From Chloroflexota bacterium (GTDB taxonomy: Bacteria > Chloroflexota > Dormibacteria > Dormibacterales > Dormibacteraceae), in assembly GCA_005881275.1 (NCBI GenBank), contig VBEF01000025.1:1-43715 (forward strand): a DNA stretch of 43,715 nucleotides, written 5' to 3'. The translations under genes were made by a program, and so were the position numbers. This document shows, in pieces, positions 16,034-23,466 of the stretch; position 1 is the stretch's first letter; each line of letters begins with the position of its first letter. The notes beneath the pieces were generated by a model. That model did not search any database. It was not told the DNA's origin and saw only the letters and a list, made by a program, of their open reading frames with translations.

Positions 16034-16863
16034 TCGGGGTGCGCGGGTCTGAGATGAGCGCCTTGTTCGGCTTTGCCGAGCGGCAGCTGTACGTCTACAA
16101 GCGGTACTGGGTCTGGGAGGTTGTTTGGCTCTTCTACAGCATCGTCAGCGTGCTGTCGATCGGCTTCCTGGCCTCGGGCCTCAGCTCGCTGGGCGCCGGC
16201 GGGGGCTCTTTCGACCTGCGCAAGGCGCAGCTTTACCTGCTCATCGGCGCGTTGCTGTGGGGCTACCTGTCGTTGGTTTTCATGGAAGCCGCGTACGCGA
16301 TCGCCTGGGAGCGGTGGGAGGGGACCATCGAGTACACCTTTATGGCGCCGGTGCGCCGGGTGACCCACCTGATGGGGATCTGTCTTTTCGCAATCGTGTA
16401 CGGCCTCGGCCGCACGTTCATTGTGCTGCTCGTCGCCATTGCGATCTTCGATATCGACTTCTCGCACGCCGACATCGCCGGTGCGCTTGTCGTCCTCGCG
16501 GCGTCGATGGCACCTCTCATTGGACTTGCGATCCTGACCTCGGTCCTGCCCCTGCTTTCACCCCAGAAGGGCGAGCAGATGTCGTTCGCCGTCCAGGGCT
16601 TCATGCTGCTCGTCTCCGGCGTGTACTACCCCCTGACTGTGCTGCCCTGGCCGCTCGAGCTTGCGGGGTACGCGAGCCCGCTGACCTACGCCCTGGCCGG
16701 CATGCGAAGCAGCTTGCTCCAGGGAGCCACCGCGGCTGACCAGCTGCCGACCGTCGCCATCCTGCTGGGCATGGGCGTCGTGCTGATCCCGCTCGGTTTT
16801 GCGGTCTTCACCTGGGCGGAGAGGCGGGCCAAGCGACTCGGCCTGCTCAAGCGCAGCGGGTAA
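16030..16863 (+). CDS. ABC-2 type transporter permease
   Basis: The product has 277 residues from GTG 16030, which overlaps the ATPase stop (GTGA) and has GGAGG eight bases upstream; a longer frame from 15937 lies inside the ATPase gene. About six hydrophobic segments are visible (for example VVWLFYSIVSVLSIGFLASGL near residue 31 and AVQGFMLLVSGVYYPLTVLPWPL near 196). The segment SGVYYPLTVLP matches the conserved signature of ABC-2 permeases. It forms the membrane half of the exporter with the upstream ATPase, probably as a dimer. Confidence 0.9.
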   Translation: MIGVRGSEMSALFGFAERQLYVYKRYWVWEVVWLFYSIVSVLSIGFLASGLSSLGAGGGSFDLRKAQLYLLIGALLWGYLSLVFMEAAYAIAWERWEGTIEYTFMAPVRRVTHLMGICLFAIVYGLGRTFIVLLVAIAIFDIDFSHADIAGALVVLAASMAPLIGLAILTSVLPLLSPQKGEQMSFAVQGFMLLVSGVYYPLTVLPWPLELAGYASPLTYALAGMRSSLLQGATAADQLPTVAILLGMGVVLIPLGFAVFTWAERRAKRLGLLKRSG

Positions 16864-17031
16864 AGGTAAGTAAGCAGCTGCGGCTCGCCGTCTTGCGTGT
16901 GACCAAACTAATGTTCGTCGCTATCATCTTCCAACCCTGGATCTAGGGGCTGGATTGGCTCCAGACACAACATGCTGGGTTCAGGCCTTGGAAGGACCGT
17001 TTCGGCCTCTCTAGATCTTGTGGTAAAGGTA

Positions 17032-17060
17032 TTGACAGGCTTAACCGGCGTCGTTACTCT
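17032..17060 (+). promoter_or_regulatory. Putative housekeeping promoter of the dcw operon
   Basis: A consensus -35 TTGACA (17032-17037) is followed after 17 bases by TACTCT (17055-17060), a weak -10. It lies 36 bases before the first gene of the cluster and just upstream of the MraZ-type repeats. The 168 bases between the ABC permease and this promoter hold nothing I can identify. Confidence 0.6.
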
Positions 17061-17063
17061 TCG

Positions 17064-17098
17064 CGGCGAATCGCGGTGATCAGTGGGGAGAAGTGGTG
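17064..17098 (+). promoter_or_regulatory. Candidate MraZ operator (four direct repeats, 10-bp period)
   Basis: CGGCG, CGGTG, TGGGG and TGGTG start at 17064, 17074, 17084 and 17094, each separated by exactly five bases. MraZ is known to bind direct repeats of TGGGN spaced by 5 bases in its own promoter, so this array between the predicted -10 and the first start codon is a good candidate for autoregulation. The first two repeats are degenerate. Confidence 0.55.
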
Positions 17099-17323
17099 AA
17101 TCCGGCAGACATGGAACCATACGTCGCACCCTACGTCCAGGTAAAGCACGCCATACACCTTCTCTACGCCACTTCTCCCCGCAGCCGCGATGACGTGGAC
17201 ATAAGCGTCAACCACCGTTTCGACAAGAACGGCAATCGCCTGCCACTCGAACTCCACGGCTGCGGCTGCAGCCTCTGCGCCCGCCGCGAGCGGCGCTTGC
17301 TCAACTTCTGGGAGGCCAGATGA
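17096..17323 (+). CDS. Small Cys-rich ORF, first gene of the dcw operon
   Basis: The product has 75 residues from GTG 17096; GGGGAG five bases upstream favours it over GTG 17093. I do not recognise the family. The first half is mildly hydrophobic (VKHAIHLLYA), the middle is charged, and the C-terminus has HGCGCSLCARRERR, a CxCxxC motif with a preceding His that could hold a metal. The frame ends at TGA 17321-17323, immediately before the mraZ GTG, so both are on one transcript. A role in cell-wall or division control is suggested only by position. Confidence 0.65.
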   Translation: MNPADMEPYVAPYVQVKHAIHLLYATSPRSRDDVDISVNHRFDKNGNRLPLELHGCGCSLCARRERRLLNFWEAR

Positions 17324-17755
17324 GTGTTCACCGGAGCGCATCGGGTCAAGGTGGACGACAAGGGGCGGCTGGCGATCCCGGCTCCGTTTCGGAAACAGCT
17401 CCGCGAGGGAAGTTTTGTATCAGTGAGCCAGGACAACGTGCTCGCGATCTATCCACCGGACCTCTGGGCCGCGCTCGGCGAAGAGCTGCGCAGCCCGCTT
17501 CCGGGACCGGACCAGCGCGCTTTGGCGCGAACCCTTTATCCACTTTCGGATCCGTTCGAGCCAGATGGCCAGGGACGGATCAGCCTGCAGCCCGAACAGC
17601 GTCGATTGGCGGGGATCGAGACGCCCTCGACGGTCGTGGTGATCGGAGCCGGGCCGAGGGTGGAAATCTGGCCCGAGGCCCGATGGGACAGCTACAGCGC
17701 CGACGCGCAAGGACGCTTCACAGAATTCGCTGACAGGGTGATCTCCGGACATTAG
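17324..17755 (+). CDS. mraZ: Transcriptional regulator MraZ
   Basis: This 143-residue protein has the two SpoVT/AbrB-like MraZ repeats: HRVKVDDKGRLAIPAPFRKQL (residues 6-26) and DPFEPDGQGRISLQPEQRRLAGI (about 76-98). MraZ forms a ring and represses the dcw operon by binding direct repeats near its promoter; a matching array is at 17064-17098. GTG 17324 is preceded by GGGAGG at good distance. It is the usual first regulator of the cluster, followed by rsmH with a 5-base overlap. Confidence 0.93.
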   Translation: MFTGAHRVKVDDKGRLAIPAPFRKQLREGSFVSVSQDNVLAIYPPDLWAALGEELRSPLPGPDQRALARTLYPLSDPFEPDGQGRISLQPEQRRLAGIETPSTVVVIGAGPRVEIWPEARWDSYSADAQGRFTEFADRVISGH

Positions 17756-18680
17756 TCCGCACGTTCCAGCACTTTCACAAGAGGTAATAGAGCTGCTCCA
17801 GCCCCGGTCAGGGGCGGTCGCGATCGACTGCACCCTGGGGCAGGCGGGCCACGCCCGCCAGATCCTGCAGAGGATCACACCCGGCGGCCGGCTGCTGGGG
17901 ATCGACCGCGATCCCTCGGCGCTCCGGGCCGCGCGGGAGCTACTGGTCCCGTTTGGCGATTCAGCGGTGGTCGTTCACGGAAGGTTTTCCGAGCTTGGCG
18001 AGCTGGCTGCAAAAAACGGTTTCAGCCCAGCGGACCTGATCCTCTTCGACTTCGGTCTTTCCAGTACGCAGATCGACGACCCGAGTCGCGGATTCAGCTT
18101 CCGCGCCGACGGCCCGCTCGACATGCGAATGGACCCCGACGCAAAGCTCACCGCGGCGCAGATCGTCAATGACGACGACGTGGCCGAGATCGAGCGCATC
18201 TTGCAGAAGTACGGCGAGGAACGTTGGGCCCGCCGGATCGCACAGTTCATAGTGGCGCGCCGCCCGCTGCGCTCCACCCGCGATCTGGCGCAAGCCGTCG
18301 AAGCCGCCGTACCGCGTCGCGCCTGGCCGCGAGACATCCACGTCGCGACCCGGACTTTTCAGGCGCTCCGAATCGCGGTCAACGACGAGCTCGGCGAGAT
18401 CGAGACAGGACTTCGAGCAGCTCTATCGACACTTAAGCCCGGTGGTCGTATGGCGACGATCAGCTTCCATTCCCTGGAAGACCGCTTGGTCAAGTCATTC
18501 TTCAACGTCGAGTCCAAAGACTGTATCTGCCCACCCCAGCAGCCAGTCTGCACCTGCGGCCACCGGGCATCCCTCCGCATCGTCACCCGGCATCTCGTGC
18601 GGCCCTCCGATGAGGAAGTGGCCGCCAACCCCCGCGCCCGGTCCGCCCGCCTCCGGGTCGCGGAAAAGCTCCCGATCTGA
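17751..18680 (+). CDS. rsmH: 16S rRNA (cytosine(1402)-N(4))-methyltransferase RsmH, apparent ATT start
   Basis: RsmH methylates N4 of C1402 in 16S rRNA. Homology begins at the N-terminal motif SPHVPALSQEVIELL and continues with the SAM loop DCTLGQAGH (residues 26-34; the usual form is GGGGH), GIDRDP, the DFGLSS motif, the region RGFSFRADGPLDMRM, and the C-terminal SFHSLEDR with a CICPPQQPVCTCG Cys cluster. In this frame a stop lies at 17739-17741 and no ATG, GTG or TTG occurs before 17967, far inside the protein. The only start giving a full 309-residue enzyme is ATT at 17751, overlapping the mraZ stop (ATTAG); AGGGTG lies ten bases upstream. A sequencing error is the main alternative. Confidence 0.88.
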   Translation: MSPHVPALSQEVIELLQPRSGAVAIDCTLGQAGHARQILQRITPGGRLLGIDRDPSALRAARELLVPFGDSAVVVHGRFSELGELAAKNGFSPADLILFDFGLSSTQIDDPSRGFSFRADGPLDMRMDPDAKLTAAQIVNDDDVAEIERILQKYGEERWARRIAQFIVARRPLRSTRDLAQAVEAAVPRRAWPRDIHVATRTFQALRIAVNDELGEIETGLRAALSTLKPGGRMATISFHSLEDRLVKSFFNVESKDCICPPQQPVCTCGHRASLRIVTRHLVRPSDEEVAANPRARSARLRVAEKLPI

Positions 18681-18690
18681 AATCACAAGT

Positions 18691-18731
18691 CCTGGTGGCC
18701 GGCCCAACCCCTCCGGCCACCAGGCATTTTT
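18691..18731 (+). terminator. Intrinsic terminator between rsmH and ftsL
   Basis: CCTGGTGGCCGG (18691-18702) pairs perfectly with CCGGCCACCAGG (18713-18724) around a 10-base loop and is followed by CATTTTT. This 12-bp perfect stem with T-run lies inside the dcw cluster and should reduce or stop transcription from the mraZ promoter into the septum genes. Confidence 0.8.
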
Positions 18732-18764
18732 GGCCAACCAACAGCAAAGGATGAAGTTCACGTC

Positions 18765-19298
18765 TTGACATCGACCCGCATATTGGCCCGACGGCGCCTC
18801 GGCACGGCCGGCGCCACGCCGCACGTCACCGCCCAACCGCGGCGGCGACGGCGCACGCGCGGCTTCGTCCAGGTTGCCAGCACGGTCGCGGCCGAAAGGC
18901 TGCGGCTGAACATGTTCGGTCACGCCTATGTGGGCGTGGGCGCTCTCGTGATCGCCATCCTCTTCTACCTCGCGCTCGCGGCGCAGATCACGCAGTCCTC
19001 GTACGACATCAGCCGGCTGCAGGATCAGCAGCGCCAGCTCATCGCGGAGCAGGACCAGCTGCGCTACCAGGAGGTCACCCTCCACGCCCCGGCCCAGGTC
19101 CAGCAGCAAGCGGCCCAGAGTGGAATGCAGCGACTTGTCCCGTCGAACTTTGTCGTGGGCCCACCGGTTGCCATCGACCTCACCGCGCCGCTGGGCGGTT
19201 CGCCCGCCGATACGACACCGTTGTGGATGCGCGCCGTGGCGACCGTCGTCAATGCGGTAGGCGGAACCCGCGACGTCATGGCGGCCACCAAACACTAG
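18765..19298 (+). CDS. ftsL: FtsL-like septum protein
   Basis: The product has 177 residues from TTG 18765 (AAAGGATGAAG upstream). The layout is that of FtsL: a basic cytoplasmic N-terminus rich in Arg (RRRRRTRG), one membrane helix (about residues 54-74, AYVGVGALVIAILFYLALAAQ), then a coiled-coil segment (ISRLQDQQRQLIAEQDQLRYQ) and a proline-rich exterior tail. FtsL works with a DivIC/FtsB partner and FtsQ to recruit and activate FtsW-FtsI. Sequence conservation is low in this family, so the symbol rests on topology and on position between rsmH and ftsI. The stop overlaps the ftsI start by one base. Confidence 0.75.
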   Translation: MTSTRILARRRLGTAGATPHVTAQPRRRRRTRGFVQVASTVAAERLRLNMFGHAYVGVGALVIAILFYLALAAQITQSSYDISRLQDQQRQLIAEQDQLRYQEVTLHAPAQVQQQAAQSGMQRLVPSNFVVGPPVAIDLTAPLGGSPADTTPLWMRAVATVVNAVGGTRDVMAATKH

Positions 19299-21061
19299 TG
19301 AGCACCAGGGCCCTCGCTTCGAGGCGCCCCGGACGAATCGAGCGCGTCGGATCGGCGCGCCTGCGCGTCGTTTCGATGCTCGTGGTCGCGGCGATCCTCG
19401 CCGGCATGGTGTGGTCGCGGCTCGCGTACTGGCAGGTATTCGAGCACGGCAAGCTCGCCATGCAGGCACAGGCCCAGTACCGCGAGCTGGTCGAATTGCC
19501 GGCGCTGCGCGGCGCGATCTTCGATCGCAACCTGACCCAGCTTGTAGTCAACACGACCGTCTATTCCGCATTCATCTCTCCCGATCAGGTCGCATCGGCC
19601 GACCGTGACCGCGTCGCAACGGGACTGGCTTCTGTCCTTGGCGTGGACAAGGCCAACGTGATGACGACGCTGGCGTCGAAGTCCAAGTTCGCCTATGTCC
19701 AGAGGCGCTTACCGAAAGCGAAGGCCGATCAACTTCGCGCTCTGAAGCTTCCGGGCGTCGGTCTGCAGGAGGAGACGCAGCGGGCCTACCTACCCGGCAT
19801 CGCGTCGGGAACGACGCTGGCCGCCAACCTGCTTGGTTTTGTCGATTGGAGCGGCAAGGGCAATTACGGACTCGAGGAGAAATACCAACAGGTCCTCGCC
19901 GGCACCCCCGGCTATATCTCGAGCTACCGTGACCTCGCCAATCGCGAGATCGTCCTTGGCTCGCATACGCACCAGGACCCGATCAACGGCCAGGATCTGG
20001 TGCTTTCGGTCGACGCGAACATCCAGTACGCAGCCGAGCAGGCGTTGGCCGACGGTGTGAAGCGAGACAACGCCGAGAGCGGCAGCGTGCTGATCATGGA
20101 CCCGAACACAGGTGGCATCGTCGCCTGGGCCGACTATCCGAGCTACAACGCCAACGACTTCAACCACACTGACTCTGCACTCTTCAAGGACAGCGTGGCC
20201 GGTACGGTGTACGAGCCAGGCTCGGTGATGAAGGTCGTGACCCTGTCCGGCGCCATCAACGCCGGCGCGATCGCCCCCAACACGGTGATCAACGACCCCG
20301 GCGTGATCAGCGTCGGCGGTTACCGCATCTACGACTGGGACCGGCGCAACCACGGCAACGTCGACTACACGTCGGTACTCGCGCACTCGTGGAACGTCGG
20401 CGCCATAAAAGCGATGCAGGCGGAGGGCCATGCCGCCTTCTACAACAACCTGCAGGCGTTCGGGCTCACGAAGCCGAGCGGCATCGACGTCGGAGGTGAG
20501 AGCTGCCTGCTCCCACCGGCCGCGGAAAAGATGAGCGATTCGCAGTACGCGACGGCGTCGTTCGGGCAGGGCATCGACGTCAACATGGTCCAGATGCTCG
20601 CCGCGATCAACGTGGTCGCCAACGGCGGCAAGTACGCACCTCCGCACGTGGTCGAGCGCGTTGGAACGCACATCAACCCGCTGCTGCTCCAGCCTCAGCG
20701 CCAGGCGATCTCACCCGACACCGCTGCCAAGATGACCGAGATGATGAAGCAGGTCGTCCAGAAGGGTTCGGGATGGACTTCCCGCATCAAGGGGTTCGAG
20801 CTCAACCAGGCAGGCAAGACCGGGACGTCGCAGATACCGGTCAACGGGCAGTACACGCAGGACGTGTGGACTTCGTTCGTCGGCTTCCTGCCGGCGCAGC
20901 ATCCAAAGTTCACGATGTTGGTCGTGATCCGCAAGCCGCACTATCCCGGGAGCGACGGCGACTGGACCTTGAATGACGGCTATATGACCGCCGAGCCGAT
21001 CTGGAAGACGATCGCGCAGTCGATCGTGGTCGACTGGCACATAACACCTGATCCGCACTAG
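19298..21061 (+). CDS. ftsI: Septum peptidoglycan transpeptidase FtsI (class B PBP)
   Basis: The product has 587 residues from GTG 19298, which shares one base with the ftsL stop (TAGTG). A membrane anchor spans about residues 21-42, followed by the PBP dimerisation domain (LPALRGAIFDRN, the conserved motif I) and the transpeptidase domain. Active-site motifs are SVMK with Ser309 and Lys312, SWN (364-366) and KTGT (507-510). It cross-links septal peptidoglycan with FtsW. No PASTA domains are present. A 132-base gap with palindromic repeats separates it from murF, so transcription may be interrupted or restarted here. Confidence 0.94.
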   Translation: MSTRALASRRPGRIERVGSARLRVVSMLVVAAILAGMVWSRLAYWQVFEHGKLAMQAQAQYRELVELPALRGAIFDRNLTQLVVNTTVYSAFISPDQVASADRDRVATGLASVLGVDKANVMTTLASKSKFAYVQRRLPKAKADQLRALKLPGVGLQEETQRAYLPGIASGTTLAANLLGFVDWSGKGNYGLEEKYQQVLAGTPGYISSYRDLANREIVLGSHTHQDPINGQDLVLSVDANIQYAAEQALADGVKRDNAESGSVLIMDPNTGGIVAWADYPSYNANDFNHTDSALFKDSVAGTVYEPGSVMKVVTLSGAINAGAIAPNTVINDPGVISVGGYRIYDWDRRNHGNVDYTSVLAHSWNVGAIKAMQAEGHAAFYNNLQAFGLTKPSGIDVGGESCLLPPAAEKMSDSQYATASFGQGIDVNMVQMLAAINVVANGGKYAPPHVVERVGTHINPLLLQPQRQAISPDTAAKMTEMMKQVVQKGSGWTSRIKGFELNQAGKTGTSQIPVNGQYTQDVWTSFVGFLPAQHPKFTMLVVIRKPHYPGSDGDWTLNDGYMTAEPIWKTIAQSIVVDWHITPDPH

Positions 21062-21063
21062 CT

Positions 21064-21128
21064 CCCGGATAGTCCGGACTATCCGGGGATCTCGCGAGGG
21101 TAGAAGCCGCAAAGTCCGGACTATCCGG
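21064..21128. repeat. 24-bp perfect palindrome plus 16-base copy, 42 bp apart
   Basis: CCCGGATAGTCC (21064-21075) is followed directly by its reverse complement (21076-21087), a perfect 24-bp palindrome with no loop. The 16 bases AGTCCGGACTATCCGG recur at 21113-21128. The centres (the GTCCGGAC cores) are 42 bp apart, about four helical turns. A loopless palindrome without T-run suits a protein-binding site better than a terminator. No matching site was noticed elsewhere in the window. Confidence 0.75.
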
Positions 21129-21193
21129 AGGTTTCGCCCCGCCGCCGATGCCGCGAAACATGCAGCGGACCTCGGAGCCGCGACACTTTAGGC

Positions 21194-22531
21194 ATGAGGT
21201 TGAGCCTCCTCGAGATCCTCGAGGTCACCGGCGGGGGCGAAGTCGGGGGCACGCAGGTGGGTGAGACGTTCTCGACGTTTCACACCGACTCGCGCGAGGT
21301 CAAGCAGGGTGGCGTCTTTTTCGCGCTGAGGGGCGCGGAGAAGGACGGGCATCAGTTCGTTGGCGACGCGGTCGCGCGAGGCGCCGCCGCGGTCGTGGTG
21401 GACCGCCGCACCGAGATTCCGTCAGGCGTGGTCGAGGTTCTGGTGCCTGACACGTGGCACGCTCTGTACGCGCTGGCCGGGCACGCCCTGAGACGGGTGC
21501 AGCCCCTGGTCGTTGCGGTTACAGGCAGCAACGGCAAGACCTCGACGAAGGAGATGGTGGCCGCCGTCCTTTCGCGTCATTTCAACGTGCTTCGGACGCA
21601 GGGCAACCTCAACACCGAGACCGGCGTTCCCCTGACCATCCTGAGCCTGGAGCCGCACCACTCGGCCCTGGTGCTCGAGATGGGTATGCAGCGTGCGGGC
21701 GACATCGCGCGTCTGGCCGCTCTGGCGAAACCAGTGATCGGAATAGTCACCAACGTCGGAATCGTCCATATCGAGTACTTCAGCTCACGCGAGGAGCTCG
21801 CCCGCGCCAAGGGTGAGCTGGTGGCCGCACTGCCTGAAGAAGGACTTGCCGTGCTGAATGCGGACAACGAGTTCTTTCCGCTGCTCGCCCAGATGACGAC
21901 CGCGGGCATCGCGAGCTTCGGTCAGGAGCGAGGCGACTACCGCGTCGACCAATATGAGGCGCTCAGCGGCGGCGGATCCCAATTCTCGGTCGGAGGCGTC
22001 GCCGTGCGGCTGTCGATCCGCGGCCGCCACCAGGCCCTCAACGCAGCTGCCGCTCTCGCCGCGTGCGAGTTCGCCGGGGTCAGTCTCGCGGCCGGCGCGG
22101 AGGCCCTGGCCGAAGTGCAGGTCGAGCACCGGCTGCAGGAGGTGAGCACCCCCGCGGGCTACACGATCATCGACGACGCGTACAACGCGAGCCCGGAGTC
22201 CATGCTCGCGGCGTTCGAGACCGTCGCGGCCGGGCCCAAAGGCGGCCGCCTGCTCGCGGTCCTCGGCGAGATGCGTGAGCTGGGCAGCCTGTCGGACGAG
22301 GCGCACCGGCGGGTCGGACTACGAGCGGCAGAGATCTTCGATGCGATCTGTGTGGTGCAGGGCGACCACGCGCGGATGCTGGCTGAGGCGTCGGGTGCCG
22401 AGCTGGTGCCCGATCGCGCGGCCGCGGCGGAGTGGGTCCGGCGCACAGCCGCGCCCGGTGATCGGGTCCTGGTCAAAGCCTCGCATGGAGTGCGGCTCGA
22501 CGAGCTCGTCAAGGAACTGACGGCGGCTTGA
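21194..22531 (+). CDS. murF: UDP-MurNAc-tripeptide--D-Ala-D-Ala ligase MurF
   Basis: MurF adds D-Ala-D-Ala to the UDP-MurNAc-tripeptide, the last cytoplasmic peptide step. The 445-residue product has the three Mur ligase domains: an N-terminal UDP-binding part with DSREVKQGGVFFAL, the central ATPase with P-loop TGSNGKTSTKE (about 110-120) and the NLNTETGVPLT motif specific to MurF, and the C-terminal domain with DDAYNASPESM. ATG 21194 has no strong ribosome site. The stop overlaps the mraY start by four bases. Confidence 0.95.
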   Translation: MRLSLLEILEVTGGGEVGGTQVGETFSTFHTDSREVKQGGVFFALRGAEKDGHQFVGDAVARGAAAVVVDRRTEIPSGVVEVLVPDTWHALYALAGHALRRVQPLVVAVTGSNGKTSTKEMVAAVLSRHFNVLRTQGNLNTETGVPLTILSLEPHHSALVLEMGMQRAGDIARLAALAKPVIGIVTNVGIVHIEYFSSREELARAKGELVAALPEEGLAVLNADNEFFPLLAQMTTAGIASFGQERGDYRVDQYEALSGGGSQFSVGGVAVRLSIRGRHQALNAAAALAACEFAGVSLAAGAEALAEVQVEHRLQEVSTPAGYTIIDDAYNASPESMLAAFETVAAGPKGGRLLAVLGEMRELGSLSDEAHRRVGLRAAEIFDAICVVQGDHARMLAEASGAELVPDRAAAAEWVRRTAAPGDRVLVKASHGVRLDELVKELTAA

Positions 22532-23466
22532 TCCTCGACCTGGGGACAGTCGTTCTCTCTATGTCTCTCGCGCTGATCCTGTACCCGAATTTCATCCGGA
22601 CGCTCCGGGAGCGGAAATCCCGGCAGGTGATCCAGGCCGAGCTTCCCGAGTCCCACCAGCGGAAGGCCGGCACCCCAACCGGCGGCGGAATCCTGTTTGT
22701 CGCTCTGGCTGTTATCGCGGGTCTTGCGGCCATCGCGGCGGGACATCCGGGTGCCCTGCCGTCCGTGGCGGGGCTCGTCGCCGGCGGCCTGCTCGGTGTG
22801 ACGGACGACCTGCAAAAGCTGCGCCGCGGTGCGATCGGCATCCCCGCCCGCCTGAAGCTGCCGATCCAGGTCGTGCTAGCCGTTCCGGTCGCATGGCTTG
22901 CCACGGTTTCGGGCGCGCCGCAGCTCTTTTTGCCGGCCGCCCAGTGGCTCGTGTTTCCCCTTGCGGTGGTGGCCATTGTGGCCACGGCCAACGCTGTGAA
23001 CATCACCGACGGGATGGACGGGCTCGCCGGCGGCTTGTCGTTCATAGCGATCGCCGCCATCGTGCTGCTCCTGCCCGGAGCATCCGCCGGCGAGAAGGCG
23101 GTGGCCCTGACGTTGTGCGGCGGACTGGTGGCGTTCCTCGTGTTCAACAGGTATCCCGCGCGAGTCTTCATGGGCGACACTGGCGCACTCGCAATCGGTT
23201 TTGCCCTGGCCGCGATGGCGATCCAGCAAGGCCTGCTGCTGCTTCTGCCGATCGTGGCTCTTGTGTTTCTGCTGGAGACGCTGTCTGTCATCATTCAGGT
23301 GGCTTACTTCAAAGCCAGCGGCGGACGCCGCGTTTTCACCATGACCCCGATCCACTACACGTTCCACCACGAGGGTTGGTCTGAGAACCGCATCGCTCTG
23401 TCGTTCTGGGGCGCGGGTCTCATCTCCGCGCTGGCCGCGGTCGCTCTCGTGAAGCTGGTTATGTGA
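22528..23466 (+). CDS. mraY: Phospho-MurNAc-pentapeptide translocase MraY
   Basis: MraY makes lipid I by transferring phospho-MurNAc-pentapeptide to undecaprenyl phosphate in the membrane. The product has 312 residues, a little short for the family, with about ten membrane segments. Conserved polar loops are visible: QRKAGTPTGGGI, TDDLQKLRR with the Asp pair, NITDGMDGLAGG, FMGDTGALAIG and the TMTPIHYTFHHEGWSE segment that carries the conserved His cluster. The start TTG 22528 overlaps the murF stop (TTGA). Confidence 0.95.
   Translation: MILDLGTVVLSMSLALILYPNFIRTLRERKSRQVIQAELPESHQRKAGTPTGGGILFVALAVIAGLAAIAAGHPGALPSVAGLVAGGLLGVTDDLQKLRRGAIGIPARLKLPIQVVLAVPVAWLATVSGAPQLFLPAAQWLVFPLAVVAIVATANAVNITDGMDGLAGGLSFIAIAAIVLLLPGASAGEKAVALTLCGGLVAFLVFNRYPARVFMGDTGALAIGFALAAMAIQQGLLLLLPIVALVFLLETLSVIIQVAYFKASGGRRVFTMTPIHYTFHHEGWSENRIALSFWGAGLISALAAVALVKLVM

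Noticed and set aside
19790..20671. 293-residue minus-strand frame inside ftsI
   Set aside because: It lies opposite the transpeptidase motifs of FtsI and has no recognisable motif or ribosome site.
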